From Ignavibacteriales bacterium (GTDB lineage Bacteria; Bacteroidota; Ignavibacteria; Ignavibacteriales; Melioribacteraceae), in NCBI GenBank assembly GCA_026390775.1, contig JAPLFF010000007.1, forward strand, positions 620,001 to 684,000: a stretch of 64,000 nt of DNA, written 5' to 3'. Both the position numbers and the translations under genes were made by a program. Shown here one piece after another: positions 37,210 through 45,454 of the stretch (within the stretch, counting starts at the first letter, position 1; each line of letters begins with the position of its first letter). Under the pieces are notes generated by a model. That model was not told where the DNA came from. It ran no database searches and was given only the letters and a program-made list of their open reading frames with translations.

Positions 37210-38273
37210 TAATAAAAGATTTCAAATACTTCCCTTTTTCACTTCAACTCAAAATTCCTTTTCGATCTTCAGCTCAAATAATTAAACAAAGAAACGGATT
37301 TATTATTTCTCTACGTGATGAATTAGGAAATCAATCTTTCGGTGAAGCTTCTCCACTTTCCGGATTTAGTAAAGAAACTCAAAATGATCTAATCCAAAAT
37401 TTATCGGAAATAAAATCCAAATCTGCAAATCTATTTCTTAAGGAAGATCTTTCAATGATCAATGATCAACTCTCAACTTTCGAGTTGGTTCCGTCTGTTC
37501 GTTTTTCTCTTGAACAGGCACTAATAAGTCTCATAATAAAAAGAAATAAAAAATTTATTGAGGAATATTTTAGCGCTACTAAACAAGAAATCAATGTAAA
37601 TGCTGTGTTTGGATTTGGAGAAAGCAAAAATATTTTTACTGCGATTGAAAAAAAACTACAAATCGGTTATAACACTTTTAAGATTAAAATCGGCAGAGAA
37701 AATTTTGAAGATGATATTATATTAATAGATGAAGTCAGAAAACGATTCGGCAAGAGTATTACAATTCGTTTAGATGCTAATGGAAAGTGGAAATTTGAAG
37801 ATGCAAAAAATTATTTAGAACGGCTTTCTCCTTCCAACATTCAATACATTGAAGAACCGTGTACTAATTTGAACAAATTAATAAAGCTTGCTGAAGTTTC
37901 ACCAATTCCAATTGCAGTAGATGAATCGCTGATATCTATAGGTGAGGCTCTAGAAATTATAAATAACAGCAAGATCGAAATAATCATTATAAAACCGATG
38001 GTGTTAGGAGGATTAATTTCTTCATTTAGAATAATTAAAGAAGCTGAAAAGAAAAATAAAAAAGTAATTATCTCGTCCTCATTCGAAAGTGCAGTTGGGA
38101 AAAGCGGATTGGCTTTACTTGCCGCAATTACAAATCATAATTTTGCTCACGGACTTGATACATCAGAATTTTTCGAGAAAGATATTTGTGCAGATTCGTT
38201 CAAAGTAGAAAAAGGAAAGATTACTTTTACTCTCGAAAACTATCCGCCACAGTTTAATTTGAAGTTCACATGA
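37206..38273 (+). CDS. menC: o-Succinylbenzoate synthase
   Basis: A 355-residue enolase-superfamily MenC that dehydrates SHCHC to o-succinylbenzoate. The catalytic lysine motif is FKIKIGR near residues 158-164, metal ligands are in IRLDANGKW, YIEEPC and AVDESL, and the second lysine in IIIKPMVLGG. The stretch encoding about residues 82-93, between the N-terminal cap and the barrel, is built of five 7-base repeats (37451-37485); this is a variable part of the family. Overlaps menA and menE by four bases each. Confidence 0.92.
   Translation: MIIKDFKYFPFSLQLKIPFRSSAQIIKQRNGFIISLRDELGNQSFGEASPLSGFSKETQNDLIQNLSEIKSKSANLFLKEDLSMINDQLSTFELVPSVRFSLEQALISLIIKRNKKFIEEYFSATKQEINVNAVFGFGESKNIFTAIEKKLQIGYNTFKIKIGRENFEDDIILIDEVRKRFGKSITIRLDANGKWKFEDAKNYLERLSPSNIQYIEEPCTNLNKLIKLAEVSPIPIAVDESLISIGEALEIINNSKIEIIIIKPMVLGGLISSFRIIKEAEKKNKKVIISSSFESAVGKSGLALLAAITNHNFAHGLDTSEFFEKDICADSFKVEKGKITFTLENYPPQFNLKFT
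37451..37485 (+). repeat. Heptanucleotide repeat array inside menC
   Basis: Five successive 7-base units: TTCAATG, ATCAATG, ATCAACT, CTCAACT, TTCGAGT, with consensus NTCAANN. The unit length is not a multiple of three, so the peptide is not repetitive, yet the frame stays open. It lies in a variable linker of MenC and resembles the menE arrays. Confidence 0.7.
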
Positions 38274-39727
38274 TCACGATTAGCAATAAAGAACATTGGT
38301 TATACGAACAAGCAGCTAAACGCCCAAACGACAGAGCAATCCAAACAGAGCAAAGTTTTGTTTCATATCAAAAATTTTTTGAAGCGAGCAATTTGACAAC
38401 TAATTATCTGCTGACATTAGATATTAAAGAAAATGATCATGTTGGGATTTTATGCAGACACACTTATGATTTTTTTGTATTAGTAAATGCACTATGGTTT
38501 ATACGGGCTATTCCGGTTCCTCTAAATTCAAGAAAGACAACAAATGAAATTGAAAATGAAATCCGTCTTGCTGATATAAAATTTTTAATTATTGACGATG
38601 TTCTCAAATTACAATTCTCAACTTTGAATTTTCAGAACGTACTCAACATGAACATAATTATGAGACATGAAACACGAAATCATAATTTCATAATTCATAA
38701 CTCAAAATTCAAAATTCATAATTCTGCATTAATAATGTTTACTTCCGGCAGCACAGGAAACCCTAAAGCAGTTGTTCATTCATTTCAAAGTTTGTACGAA
38801 AGTGCTCAAGCATTAGATTCTTTCGCTCAATTATCATCAGGAGATATTTGGCTCGCCTCATTACCGTTATATCATATCGGCGGATTCATGATTCTTTGCC
38901 GGTCATTGCTATCTGGTAGTTTAGTTGTATTCCCTGCATCTCCAAAATTTGAAGACATCAATCAAACAATCAAACAGTCAGACCCTACACATATTTCATT
39001 AGTGCCCACAACTCTAGATCGTTTACTCAAAGAGAATATCTCCCCCAACAAAAATCTCAAATATGTTTTTCTTGGAGGTAGTCCTTCTCAAACCGAATTA
39101 ATTACGGAAGCTGTAAAAAAATCATGGCCGATAGTAAAAGTTTACGGCTCAACGGAAACGTGTTCTATGATAACAGCACTTCATCCGGATGAAATAAAAT
39201 CTAAATCGGATTCTTCAGGAAAACTTATCGGACAGAACAAGATCAAGATCATGAGCAAGAACAAGAATGATTTTGGCGAAGTTGTTGTTTTTTCAAAATC
39301 TCTTTTTAAGGAATATTACAACGATTCACTATCAACCAACAGCAAATTTAAAAACGGATGGTACTTCACTGGCGATTTTGGGCGAATAGATAATGAGGGT
39401 TATCTTTATATCGAATCTCGCCGGGACGATCTGATAATTTCAGGCGGAGAAAATATTACTTCATATGAAGTTGAATTAGCAATAAAAAAACATCCATTTG
39501 TTAAAGATGTATTTGTGTTCGCTCTTCAAGATAAAAAATGGGGACAAATCGTTTGCGCAGCAATTGTATCAGAAACTATTTCAGAAGATGTGATAAAAGA
39601 TTTTCTTAAAGAGAAAATTGCTTCGTATAAAATTCCCAAGCGTTTTTTTATTATTGATGAAATTCCAAGAAATGAAATGGGAAAAGCAAATAGAACTGAA
39701 CTATTAAAACAACTTAAGCTATGTTAG
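38270..39727 (+). CDS. menE: o-Succinylbenzoate-CoA ligase
   Basis: A 485-residue ANL-superfamily acyl-CoA synthetase that makes OSB-CoA for menB. The P-loop is MFTSGSTGNPKAV near residues 155-167, the A5 region is KVYGSTETCS, then WYFTGDFGRID, and the hinge/A8 ISGGENI. The C-terminal lysine sits in NEMGKANR. Most of the region between about residues 110 and 152, before the P-loop, is encoded by heptanucleotide arrays (38601-38635 and 38660-38725), giving a low-complexity Asn/His/Ile-rich linker. The gene is otherwise intact. Overlaps menC by four bases and converges with a thioesterase gene, 14-base overlap. Confidence 0.93.
   Translation: MITISNKEHWLYEQAAKRPNDRAIQTEQSFVSYQKFFEASNLTTNYLLTLDIKENDHVGILCRHTYDFFVLVNALWFIRAIPVPLNSRKTTNEIENEIRLADIKFLIIDDVLKLQFSTLNFQNVLNMNIIMRHETRNHNFIIHNSKFKIHNSALIMFTSGSTGNPKAVVHSFQSLYESAQALDSFAQLSSGDIWLASLPLYHIGGFMILCRSLLSGSLVVFPASPKFEDINQTIKQSDPTHISLVPTTLDRLLKENISPNKNLKYVFLGGSPSQTELITEAVKKSWPIVKVYGSTETCSMITALHPDEIKSKSDSSGKLIGQNKIKIMSKNKNDFGEVVVFSKSLFKEYYNDSLSTNSKFKNGWYFTGDFGRIDNEGYLYIESRRDDLIISGGENITSYEVELAIKKHPFVKDVFVFALQDKKWGQIVCAAIVSETISEDVIKDFLKEKIASYKIPKRFFIIDEIPRNEMGKANRTELLKQLKLC
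38601..38635 (+). repeat. Heptanucleotide repeat array 1 inside menE
   Basis: Units TTCTCAA, ATTACAA, TTCTCAA, CTTTGAA, TTTTCAG follow in exact 7-base steps, with two identical copies of TTCTCAA. The array is upstream of a second, longer array in the same linker of the gene. Confidence 0.65.
38660..38725 (+). repeat. Heptanucleotide repeat array 2 inside menE
   Basis: Units ATGAGAC, ATGAAAC, ACGAAAT, then CATAATTT (8 bases), CATAATT, CATAACT, CAAAATT, CAAAATT, CATAATT. Six consecutive CANAATT-like units are near-identical. The single 8-base step changes the phase against the reading frame. It encodes the segment just before the adenylation P-loop. Confidence 0.75.
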
Positions 39728-40115
39728 ATTTTAACTTATCGTAACATTCTTTTGGCAACTCAATCTTTTTAAATTGTTCTTTCAGCACACAAACATGAAC
39801 GGTTTTGGCAATTGCTGTAAATGTACCGTCATTTTTGTAAAATTTATAACTTATTTCAAAAGAAGAATTTTTTAGAAGACTAACAATAACATCAATTCGA
39901 AGTTCATCGCCAACTTTTATCGGTCTAACATAATCGGCTTCAGCATGAATGATCGGCAAGATGTATTCCTTATCAAAAAAATAATCTCTTTCGGTGTGGA
40001 AACTTCTCATAAGATCTTCGTATGCAGCGTGAACGTATTTAAATAAACTTGCATAAAAAATAATCCCTGCCGGATCGGCATCATAAAAATAGACTTTCAC
40101 TTTTGTCGTGAACAT
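39714..40115 (-). CDS. Hotdog-fold acyl-CoA thioesterase (YbgC/4HBT type), possible DHNA-CoA hydrolase
   Basis: A 133-residue single-domain hotdog thioesterase. The catalytic loop DADPAGIIFYASLFKYVHAAYEDL (quoted in part: DADPAGIIFYAS) matches the 4-hydroxybenzoyl-CoA thioesterase family, whose nucleophilic or general-base residue is the first aspartate. It converges on menE with a 14-base overlap. The men operon needs a DHNA-CoA hydrolase between MenB and MenA and no other candidate is seen in the window, so a MenI-like role is plausible. It could equally be a general housekeeping acyl-CoA thioesterase. Confidence 0.8.
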   Translation of the reverse strand: MFTTKVKVYFYDADPAGIIFYASLFKYVHAAYEDLMRSFHTERDYFFDKEYILPIIHAEADYVRPIKVGDELRIDVIVSLLKNSSFEISYKFYKNDGTFTAIAKTVHVCVLKEQFKKIELPKECYDKLKSNIA

Positions 40116-40209
40116 TGTTTTTCTCTTTTATTACTGTAAATTTAATCAACTCTTATCCATTTCACATTAACTTTTTTGTGATTAATTTGGTACAAAATTT
40201 TTACGCGAA

Positions 40210-41490
40210 ATGATGCAAATAAATAAAATCAAATATTTTATTGCAATAATATTCTTGATCGTCCCGTATTTATTATCTGCTCAGAGTGAGATCAAAAGAG
40301 GATATTATTCAAACGGTAAACTTAAATCCGAAGGCACAATTGATAACGGTGTAAGGAATGGTCTATATAAAGAATTTTATGAAAGCGGAAAACTTTGGAA
40401 GGAATGGAATTTTGAAAACGGAAAGGAAGAAGGACTTTCAGTTTGGTATTTCGAAGATGGTAAGAAAAGTATGGAATGGAATTACCGCAGCGGAAAGCTC
40501 GAAGGGAAATCCAAATGGTATTATGAGACAGGCGAGCTTTGGGCAGAACCGGTTTATGTGAATGATGTTCAAGACGGTTTTAGCAACACTTATTATAAAA
40601 GCGGTAAACTTCAGGCGGTCTGGAATTACAAGAATGGTAAACTCAACGGTGAATCAAAAATATTTTTTGAAAATGAAAAAGTTGAAGTAGAACGTAATTA
40701 TGTTAATGATAAACTTGAGGGGAAAAGCAAAGTCTATTATGATTTTGGAACAATTGCTTTAGATGCAAATTACAAGAACGATCAACTCGAAGGAATATCT
40801 TACCTCTATTATCCCGACGGTAAGATTAAAGTAATAGATACCTACGAAAACGGTCAAATCATTAAGCGCAAACGATTTGATTACGGCGCTAAGGTCAGTA
40901 AAGTGGAAGAGAATTTTGATGAATACTGGGATGAAGGTACATTGAAAAGACAAGTTACTTTCAGAGAAGGAAAACTTGACGGATTAATAAAAGAATATTA
41001 CGCCAGCGGATTTATCAAAGCTGAATTAAATTATAAGCACGGTTCTTTAGAAGGCGAAAGTAAATATTACAACGACGGTGGAACTCTTGCTGAGATTGCA
41101 CAATACATTAGCAATATGAAGAACGGGATGACGACAAAATTTGATAAAGATGGTGTTAAAACGTCAGAAGAAAACTACACAAATAATTTGCGCGAAGGTT
41201 CAGCAAAAACTTTTTATCTTAGCGGAGAAGTTGAATCCGAACAGATTTACCGAAACGACAAACTAAACGGAATTGTAAAATTCTATTCAAAGTCCGGATT
41301 GCTAAATGCTGAAGTAGAATATCATAACGGATTGAAAGACGGAATTACAAAATATTATTTCCCAAGCGGTAATCTTTCCGATTTCCGCATTTATAAAAAT
41401 AATTTGCTTGATGGAAAATGTTTTATGTATGATGAAAATGGAAAAATTATTTCCTCATCAGAATATAAAGAAGGAGAGCTTGTTAAATAA
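40210..41490 (+). CDS. Exported MORN-repeat (YwqK-like) protein
   Basis: A 426-residue protein made of a signal peptide (about residues 1-25, ending LLSAQ) and about sixteen MORN_2-type repeats of roughly 23 residues with the pattern Y-x-x-G-K-L-x-x-E-x-x-Y-x-N-G-x-x-x-G, for example YYSNGKLKSEGTIDNGVRNG. Such proteins are commonly annotated as YwqK-family antitoxins, but no toxin gene is adjacent and export argues against a cytoplasmic antitoxin. Likely a surface or periplasmic beta-repeat protein. Its 3' end overlaps the convergent gene at 41483 by eight bases. Family sure, function unknown. Confidence 0.85.
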   Translation: MMQINKIKYFIAIIFLIVPYLLSAQSEIKRGYYSNGKLKSEGTIDNGVRNGLYKEFYESGKLWKEWNFENGKEEGLSVWYFEDGKKSMEWNYRSGKLEGKSKWYYETGELWAEPVYVNDVQDGFSNTYYKSGKLQAVWNYKNGKLNGESKIFFENEKVEVERNYVNDKLEGKSKVYYDFGTIALDANYKNDQLEGISYLYYPDGKIKVIDTYENGQIIKRKRFDYGAKVSKVEENFDEYWDEGTLKRQVTFREGKLDGLIKEYYASGFIKAELNYKHGSLEGESKYYNDGGTLAEIAQYISNMKNGMTTKFDKDGVKTSEENYTNNLREGSAKTFYLSGEVESEQIYRNDKLNGIVKFYSKSGLLNAEVEYHNGLKDGITKYYFPSGNLSDFRIYKNNLLDGKCFMYDENGKIISSSEYKEGELVK

Positions 41491-42556
41491 TTCTTTCAAT
41501 AACAAACTGATCCATAAACTTACTTCCGAATGCAAGTGACGGAGTGTAGGTTCCGGGTTTAAGTGTATTTTTCAAAACTCTTTCTACACTCTCAGCGGCT
41601 CCAATTGCGGTTAGATTGTATCCTTCCATAACTTGATAAACTTCTTCAATCATTTTACCCTTTGAGTTTTCTACTCTGCCCCAGATATACGTTTTAGTCG
41701 AATCGCGTTTTGATTTATTAGGACCCGTTAAAGTTTTCTTCATAAATATTGCTACAATATTTTTCATTAAAGGCATCTTTAAAATTTTCAAAAAGAAAAG
41801 AACAAGTGATTTTGCTTTAACCATTAGTCGCGGCAAAGCAATATAAACTTCCACATTTGGGATTTTTGTTGATTGATACGATGAATAAACATCGCCCCAC
41901 GGAATTGAAAGTCCGCAAAACGAAAAATTTTTTATTTTAATATCAACCGTAAACTCGCCAATATTTGATTCTATCATTTTTCCATCGCGGCGTATTCTTC
42001 CGGTTCCGCCAAGAAATTCCAAAGTTGTTAACCAAGTTCCGCGAGAAATTTTTCCTCCCTTGTTTGAAAATCCTAATTTCAAATATGTTGCATCCGGCAT
42101 TTGTTCGCTTAATCGCTTGGCAAGACAATCAGAGGGAATAATATCGAATCCCACACTTGGTAAGAATACAACTCCCGCCTCTTTCGCTTTTTGAGATAAG
42201 AAAAATGCCAGATACATTGACGGAATCTCTCCGGTTATATCAAGATAGTTGCATTTGCATCGTAAGCATGCTTCCATTATTTCTTTTGCAGTGAACTTAA
42301 ACGGACCTGCACAATTTAAAATAGTATGTACTCCGTTTAATGCGGCATCTAATTTTTCATTATCATAAAGATCAACCGCTTTATATTCACAATCATATTT
42401 ACGAGAAAGTTCTTTCAATGCTGGTTCATTTCTTCCGGAAAGAATTGGTTTTATACCTCTAGAAATCAGTTCTTCAATAATTAATTTCGCAGAGTATCCA
42501 TTCGCTCCATAAACTAAAACAGATGGTGATGTAACTTTCATTATTAATGCTTTCAT
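41483..42556 (-). CDS. Saccharopine dehydrogenase-like NAD(P)-binding oxidoreductase (trans-acting enoyl reductase family)
   Basis: A 357-residue protein with an N-terminal Rossmann domain: VLVYGANGYSAKLIIEEL near residues 12-29 is the dinucleotide loop, followed by GPFKFTAKEIMEACLRCKCNYLDITGE, the signature of the saccharopine dehydrogenase-like/trans-acting enoyl reductase family. Such enzymes act on lipid or polyketide enoyl groups or unknown substrates. It may begin at ATG 42556 or the in-frame ATG at 42541; no ribosome binding site decides. It is not part of the downstream sugar cluster, which is transcribed the other way. Confidence 0.8.
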   Translation of the reverse strand: MKALIMKVTSPSVLVYGANGYSAKLIIEELISRGIKPILSGRNEPALKELSRKYDCEYKAVDLYDNEKLDAALNGVHTILNCAGPFKFTAKEIMEACLRCKCNYLDITGEIPSMYLAFFLSQKAKEAGVVFLPSVGFDIIPSDCLAKRLSEQMPDATYLKLGFSNKGGKISRGTWLTTLEFLGGTGRIRRDGKMIESNIGEFTVDIKIKNFSFCGLSIPWGDVYSSYQSTKIPNVEVYIALPRLMVKAKSLVLFFLKILKMPLMKNIVAIFMKKTLTGPNKSKRDSTKTYIWGRVENSKGKMIEEVYQVMEGYNLTAIGAAESVERVLKNTLKPGTYTPSLAFGSKFMDQFVIERII

Positions 42557-42744
42557 TTTTGATGTGACATAATAAATAAAGCTTTTGAATCTTTCAATTC
42601 GTTTACAAACTCAATATCCATCTTAGACAGGAAATAATTAAATTTATATTGAAAGAATGAGAAAAAATTGACTAAATCTTTGTAAAATTTCTCTTCTTAA
42701 CAATTTGTTAACCAATTTTTAACAATTTAGTAACAGTTAAATCC

Positions 42745-42752
42745 TAATTTTG
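42745..42752 (+). promoter_or_regulatory. Possible Bacteroidota-type -7 promoter element
   Basis: TAATTTTG at 42745-42752 matches the TAnnTTTG -7 consensus of Bacteroidota sigma factors and lies 26 bases before the first gene of the sugar cluster. The -33 TTTG partner is not clear in the AT-rich sequence upstream. Weak evidence. Confidence 0.25.
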
Positions 42753-42777
42753 CAGTGTTTTTACAAATAGCTATTGA

Positions 42778-43803
42778 ATGAACATGGATAAGAAGAAAAT
42801 TCTTTTCATTTGCGGATCACTTAATCAGACTTCGATGATGCACCAAATCTCGCAACACTTGCAAGATTTCAATTGTTTCTTTACACCATACTACACCGAT
42901 GGATTTATAAACTATCTTGTCAGCATTGGGTATATAAAATTTTCAATTCTCAACGGACAATTCCGGCTGAAAACAGAAGACTACCTTCGTAAAAATAATC
43001 TTAAACTTGATTACCGCGGAGTCAGCTATGATTATGATTTGATATATACATGCGCTGATTTGATCATGCCTAAAAACATCCGCAAGAAAAAAGTAATTCT
43101 TGTTCAGGAAGGTATGACCGATCCGGAAACATTAATTTTTCATATAGTTAAGTATCTCAAACTTCCGCGTTGGCTTGCAAGCACTTCAACAATGGGAATG
43201 TCGGATCAATATACTTTATTCTGCGTTGCTTCCGAAGGTTATAAAGATTTTTTTATCCGCCGGAAAAGTGTTAAGCCGGAGAAAATTATTGTAACCGGAA
43301 TTCCGAACTTTGATAACCTGCAGCAATTCACAAAGAGCGACTTCCCGCACAAAAATTTTGTCCTTGTAGCAACTTCCGATGCGCGCGAAACTTATAAAGT
43401 TGAGAACAGAAAAAAGTTGATCAACGATTGCGTAAAAATTGCAGCAGGGCGGCAGCTTATTTTCAAACTGCATCCAAACGAAAATATTGAACGCGCAACA
43501 CAAGAGATTAATAAATATGCACCCGGCGCCCTGATCTACACAAGCGGAAATATCAATTACATGATTGCCAACTGCGATGCATTGATCACTCAATTTTCTT
43601 CTACAGTTTATGTAGGCATTTTGTTCGGCAAAGAAGTTCATTCCGCTTTTAATATTGAAGACCTGAAACGAATGATGCCGATTCAAAACAACGGAACATC
43701 AGCAGAAAAAATTGCACGGATTGGAAAACATTTACTTAATTATCCGGACACTTCCTTAAATGAGATTCGCAAAAACTTTGAGTACAATTCTAATATAAGA
43801 TGA
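42778..43803 (+). CDS. GT-B-like glycosyltransferase or sugar epimerase-fold protein
   Basis: A 341-residue protein I cannot assign precisely. It opens with a Rossmann-like KKILFICGSLNQTSMMHQIS, and its C-terminal half has features of GT-B fold enzymes related to CDP-glycerol glycerophosphotransferases and UDP-GlcNAc 2-epimerases: KIIVTGIPNFDNL, IFKLHPNEN and CDALITQFSSTVYVGILFGK. The KLHPNEN and late QFSST positions are where nucleotide-sugar contacts lie in those families. It starts the sugar cluster and overlaps the SpsF gene by four bases. The likeliest roles are transfer of the cluster's sugar to a glycan, or an early sugar-nucleotide step. Confidence 0.6.
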   Translation: MNMDKKKILFICGSLNQTSMMHQISQHLQDFNCFFTPYYTDGFINYLVSIGYIKFSILNGQFRLKTEDYLRKNNLKLDYRGVSYDYDLIYTCADLIMPKNIRKKKVILVQEGMTDPETLIFHIVKYLKLPRWLASTSTMGMSDQYTLFCVASEGYKDFFIRRKSVKPEKIIVTGIPNFDNLQQFTKSDFPHKNFVLVATSDARETYKVENRKKLINDCVKIAAGRQLIFKLHPNENIERATQEINKYAPGALIYTSGNINYMIANCDALITQFSSTVYVGILFGKEVHSAFNIEDLKRMMPIQNNGTSAEKIARIGKHLLNYPDTSLNEIRKNFEYNSNIR

Positions 43804-44603
43804 AAATTATAACAGTCATACAAGCACGAATGTCATCAACCCGGTTGCCCGGTAAAGTGATGCTGCCGTTATTAGGTAAACCGCTTTTGATCCGTATGAT
43901 TGAACGTGTTAACGCAGCAAAACTTGTCGGTAATGTAATAGTTGCTACATCAACAAACGCCGATGATGACAAGATTGAAATTTTATGTAATCAAAATAAT
44001 TTAATTTGTTCACGCGGACATCTAACGGATCTTCTCGACCGGCATTACCAGGTTGCAAAACAATTTAATGCAGAAGCTGTTGTAAAAATTCCTTCCGATT
44101 GTCCTCTCATAGATCCTAAAGTGATTGATAAAGTTATTAAGCATTACATTAATTCCGATGAGTTTGATTTTGTTAGTAATCTACATCCGGCAACTTATCC
44201 TGATGGAAATGACGTTGAAATATTTTCTTTCGAATCACTTGAGTGTGCATGGAAAGATGCAACAAAAGATTACGAACGTGAGCATACAACCCCGTTTATT
44301 TGGGAACACCAAGATGTTTTTTGTGTTGGAAATGTTACTTGGGAAACCGGGTGTGATTTTTCTTCTACTCATAGATGGACGATTGATTTCCCGGAAGATT
44401 ACGAGTTCATAAGAAAAGTTTATGATGAACTCTATTCAAATAATCCCGCTTTTAGTCTGAACGATATATTAACTTTGCTGAAACAAAAACCGGAAATCGC
44501 AGAAATAAATCAGCAGTATCTCGGTAAATACTGGTATGAAAACCATCTTGATGAATTAACTCACATTGACGAATACAAAAATAAAATCAAGAAAAATGAA
44601 TAA
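43800..44603 (+). CDS. SpsF-type acylneuraminate cytidylyltransferase family protein
   Basis: A 267-residue nucleotidyltransferase of the SpsF/NeuA-related family. The opening TVIQARMSSTRLPGKVMLPL is diagnostic, and LDRHYQVAKQFNAEAVVKIPSDCPLIDP carries the metal-binding aspartates. Family members activate acidic sugars with CTP or act as nucleotidyl transfer partners in spore-coat and flagellar glycan pathways. In this cluster it would make the CMP-sugar from the product of the NeuB-type synthase at 50191. It overlaps the previous gene by four bases and the next by eight. Confidence 0.85.
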   Translation: MKIITVIQARMSSTRLPGKVMLPLLGKPLLIRMIERVNAAKLVGNVIVATSTNADDDKIEILCNQNNLICSRGHLTDLLDRHYQVAKQFNAEAVVKIPSDCPLIDPKVIDKVIKHYINSDEFDFVSNLHPATYPDGNDVEIFSFESLECAWKDATKDYEREHTTPFIWEHQDVFCVGNVTWETGCDFSSTHRWTIDFPEDYEFIRKVYDELYSNNPAFSLNDILTLLKQKPEIAEINQQYLGKYWYENHLDELTHIDEYKNKIKKNE

Positions 44604-45453
44604 GAAAAAATTAAAAGATCTTGAGCAGACGGCTTTACGTGTACGTGAGCATATTATTCGAATGAGCGGCAGCGGCGGATGTTTTATCGGCGCATCATTA
44701 TCATGTACCGATCTTATCGTTTATCTCTACAAAGAATTTTTAAATGTCTCACCAAAAAATTTTCAAGATCCGAAACGTGATTATTTTTTCCTTTCGAAAG
44801 GACACGATGTTCCTGCTCTTTACGGAACTTATGTTGAGCTTGGCTGGCTTGAAGAAGGAAGATTAAAGAATCATCTTAAGACAACCGACAACATTTACTG
44901 GCATCCTAACCGTAAAATTCCCGGCATTGAGTTTCATTCCGGTTCACTCGGACATAATCTTTCAGTTGCAATGGGTGTTGCAATTGATTGCAAGTTACGT
45001 AAACAGAAAAATAAAATTGTGGTTGTTGTTGGTGATGGAGAACTTAACGAAGGATCCATGTGGGAAGGCTTGCTTGTTGCCTCTGCATATAAACTTGATA
45101 ACCTTTATATAGTTGTTGACCGGAATCATTTTCAGGCTAACATGCAGACTGAAGATTTGATCCCACTTAAACCGTTAAATAAAAAATTGGAGTCGTTTGG
45201 ATGTAAAGTAAAAAAAATTAACGGACATAATTTTGAACAAATGAAGAAAACTTTTTCGAAAATCCCATTTGAGAAAAATAAAGTCTCGGTAGTAATTGCT
45301 GAGACTGTACGAGGTAAAGGTTTACCAAGTATTGAAAAGCGAGCTGACCGGTGGTTCGTAAATTTCAAAGAAGAAGAGATTGAACAACTGTTAAAAGAAC
45401 TTCACGGCAGTAAAAGAACAAAGTTAACTTCAAAAACTATTGTGGCGAGATAA
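44596..45453 (+). CDS. Transketolase, N-terminal (ThDP-binding) subunit
   Basis: The N-terminal half of a split transketolase. GHDVPALYG, FHSGSLGHNLSVAMGVA and the ThDP/Mg motif VVVVGDGELNEGSMWEG, followed by VDRNHFQ, are all present. ATG at 44596 is chosen over the longer frame at 44566 because it overlaps the SpsF stop by only eight bases and starts at the family's beginning. With the next gene it should form an alpha2beta2 enzyme moving two-carbon units between sugars. A copy within a surface-sugar cluster points to a dedicated sugar-building role, though the precise acceptor is unknown. Confidence 0.92.
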   Translation: MNKKKLKDLEQTALRVREHIIRMSGSGGCFIGASLSCTDLIVYLYKEFLNVSPKNFQDPKRDYFFLSKGHDVPALYGTYVELGWLEEGRLKNHLKTTDNIYWHPNRKIPGIEFHSGSLGHNLSVAMGVAIDCKLRKQKNKIVVVVGDGELNEGSMWEGLLVASAYKLDNLYIVVDRNHFQANMQTEDLIPLKPLNKKLESFGCKVKKINGHNFEQMKKTFSKIPFEKNKVSVVIAETVRGKGLPSIEKRADRWFVNFKEEEIEQLLKELHGSKRTKLTSKTIVAR

Positions 45454-45454
45454 G

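Noticed and set aside
38601-38725. CRISPR array
   Set aside because: The repeats are only seven bases long, adjacent without spacers, and lie inside an intact coding sequence; no cas genes are nearby.
40210-41490. YwqK-type antitoxin of a toxin-antitoxin pair
   Set aside because: The protein has a signal peptide and no toxin gene is adjacent; a surface MORN-repeat protein is more likely.
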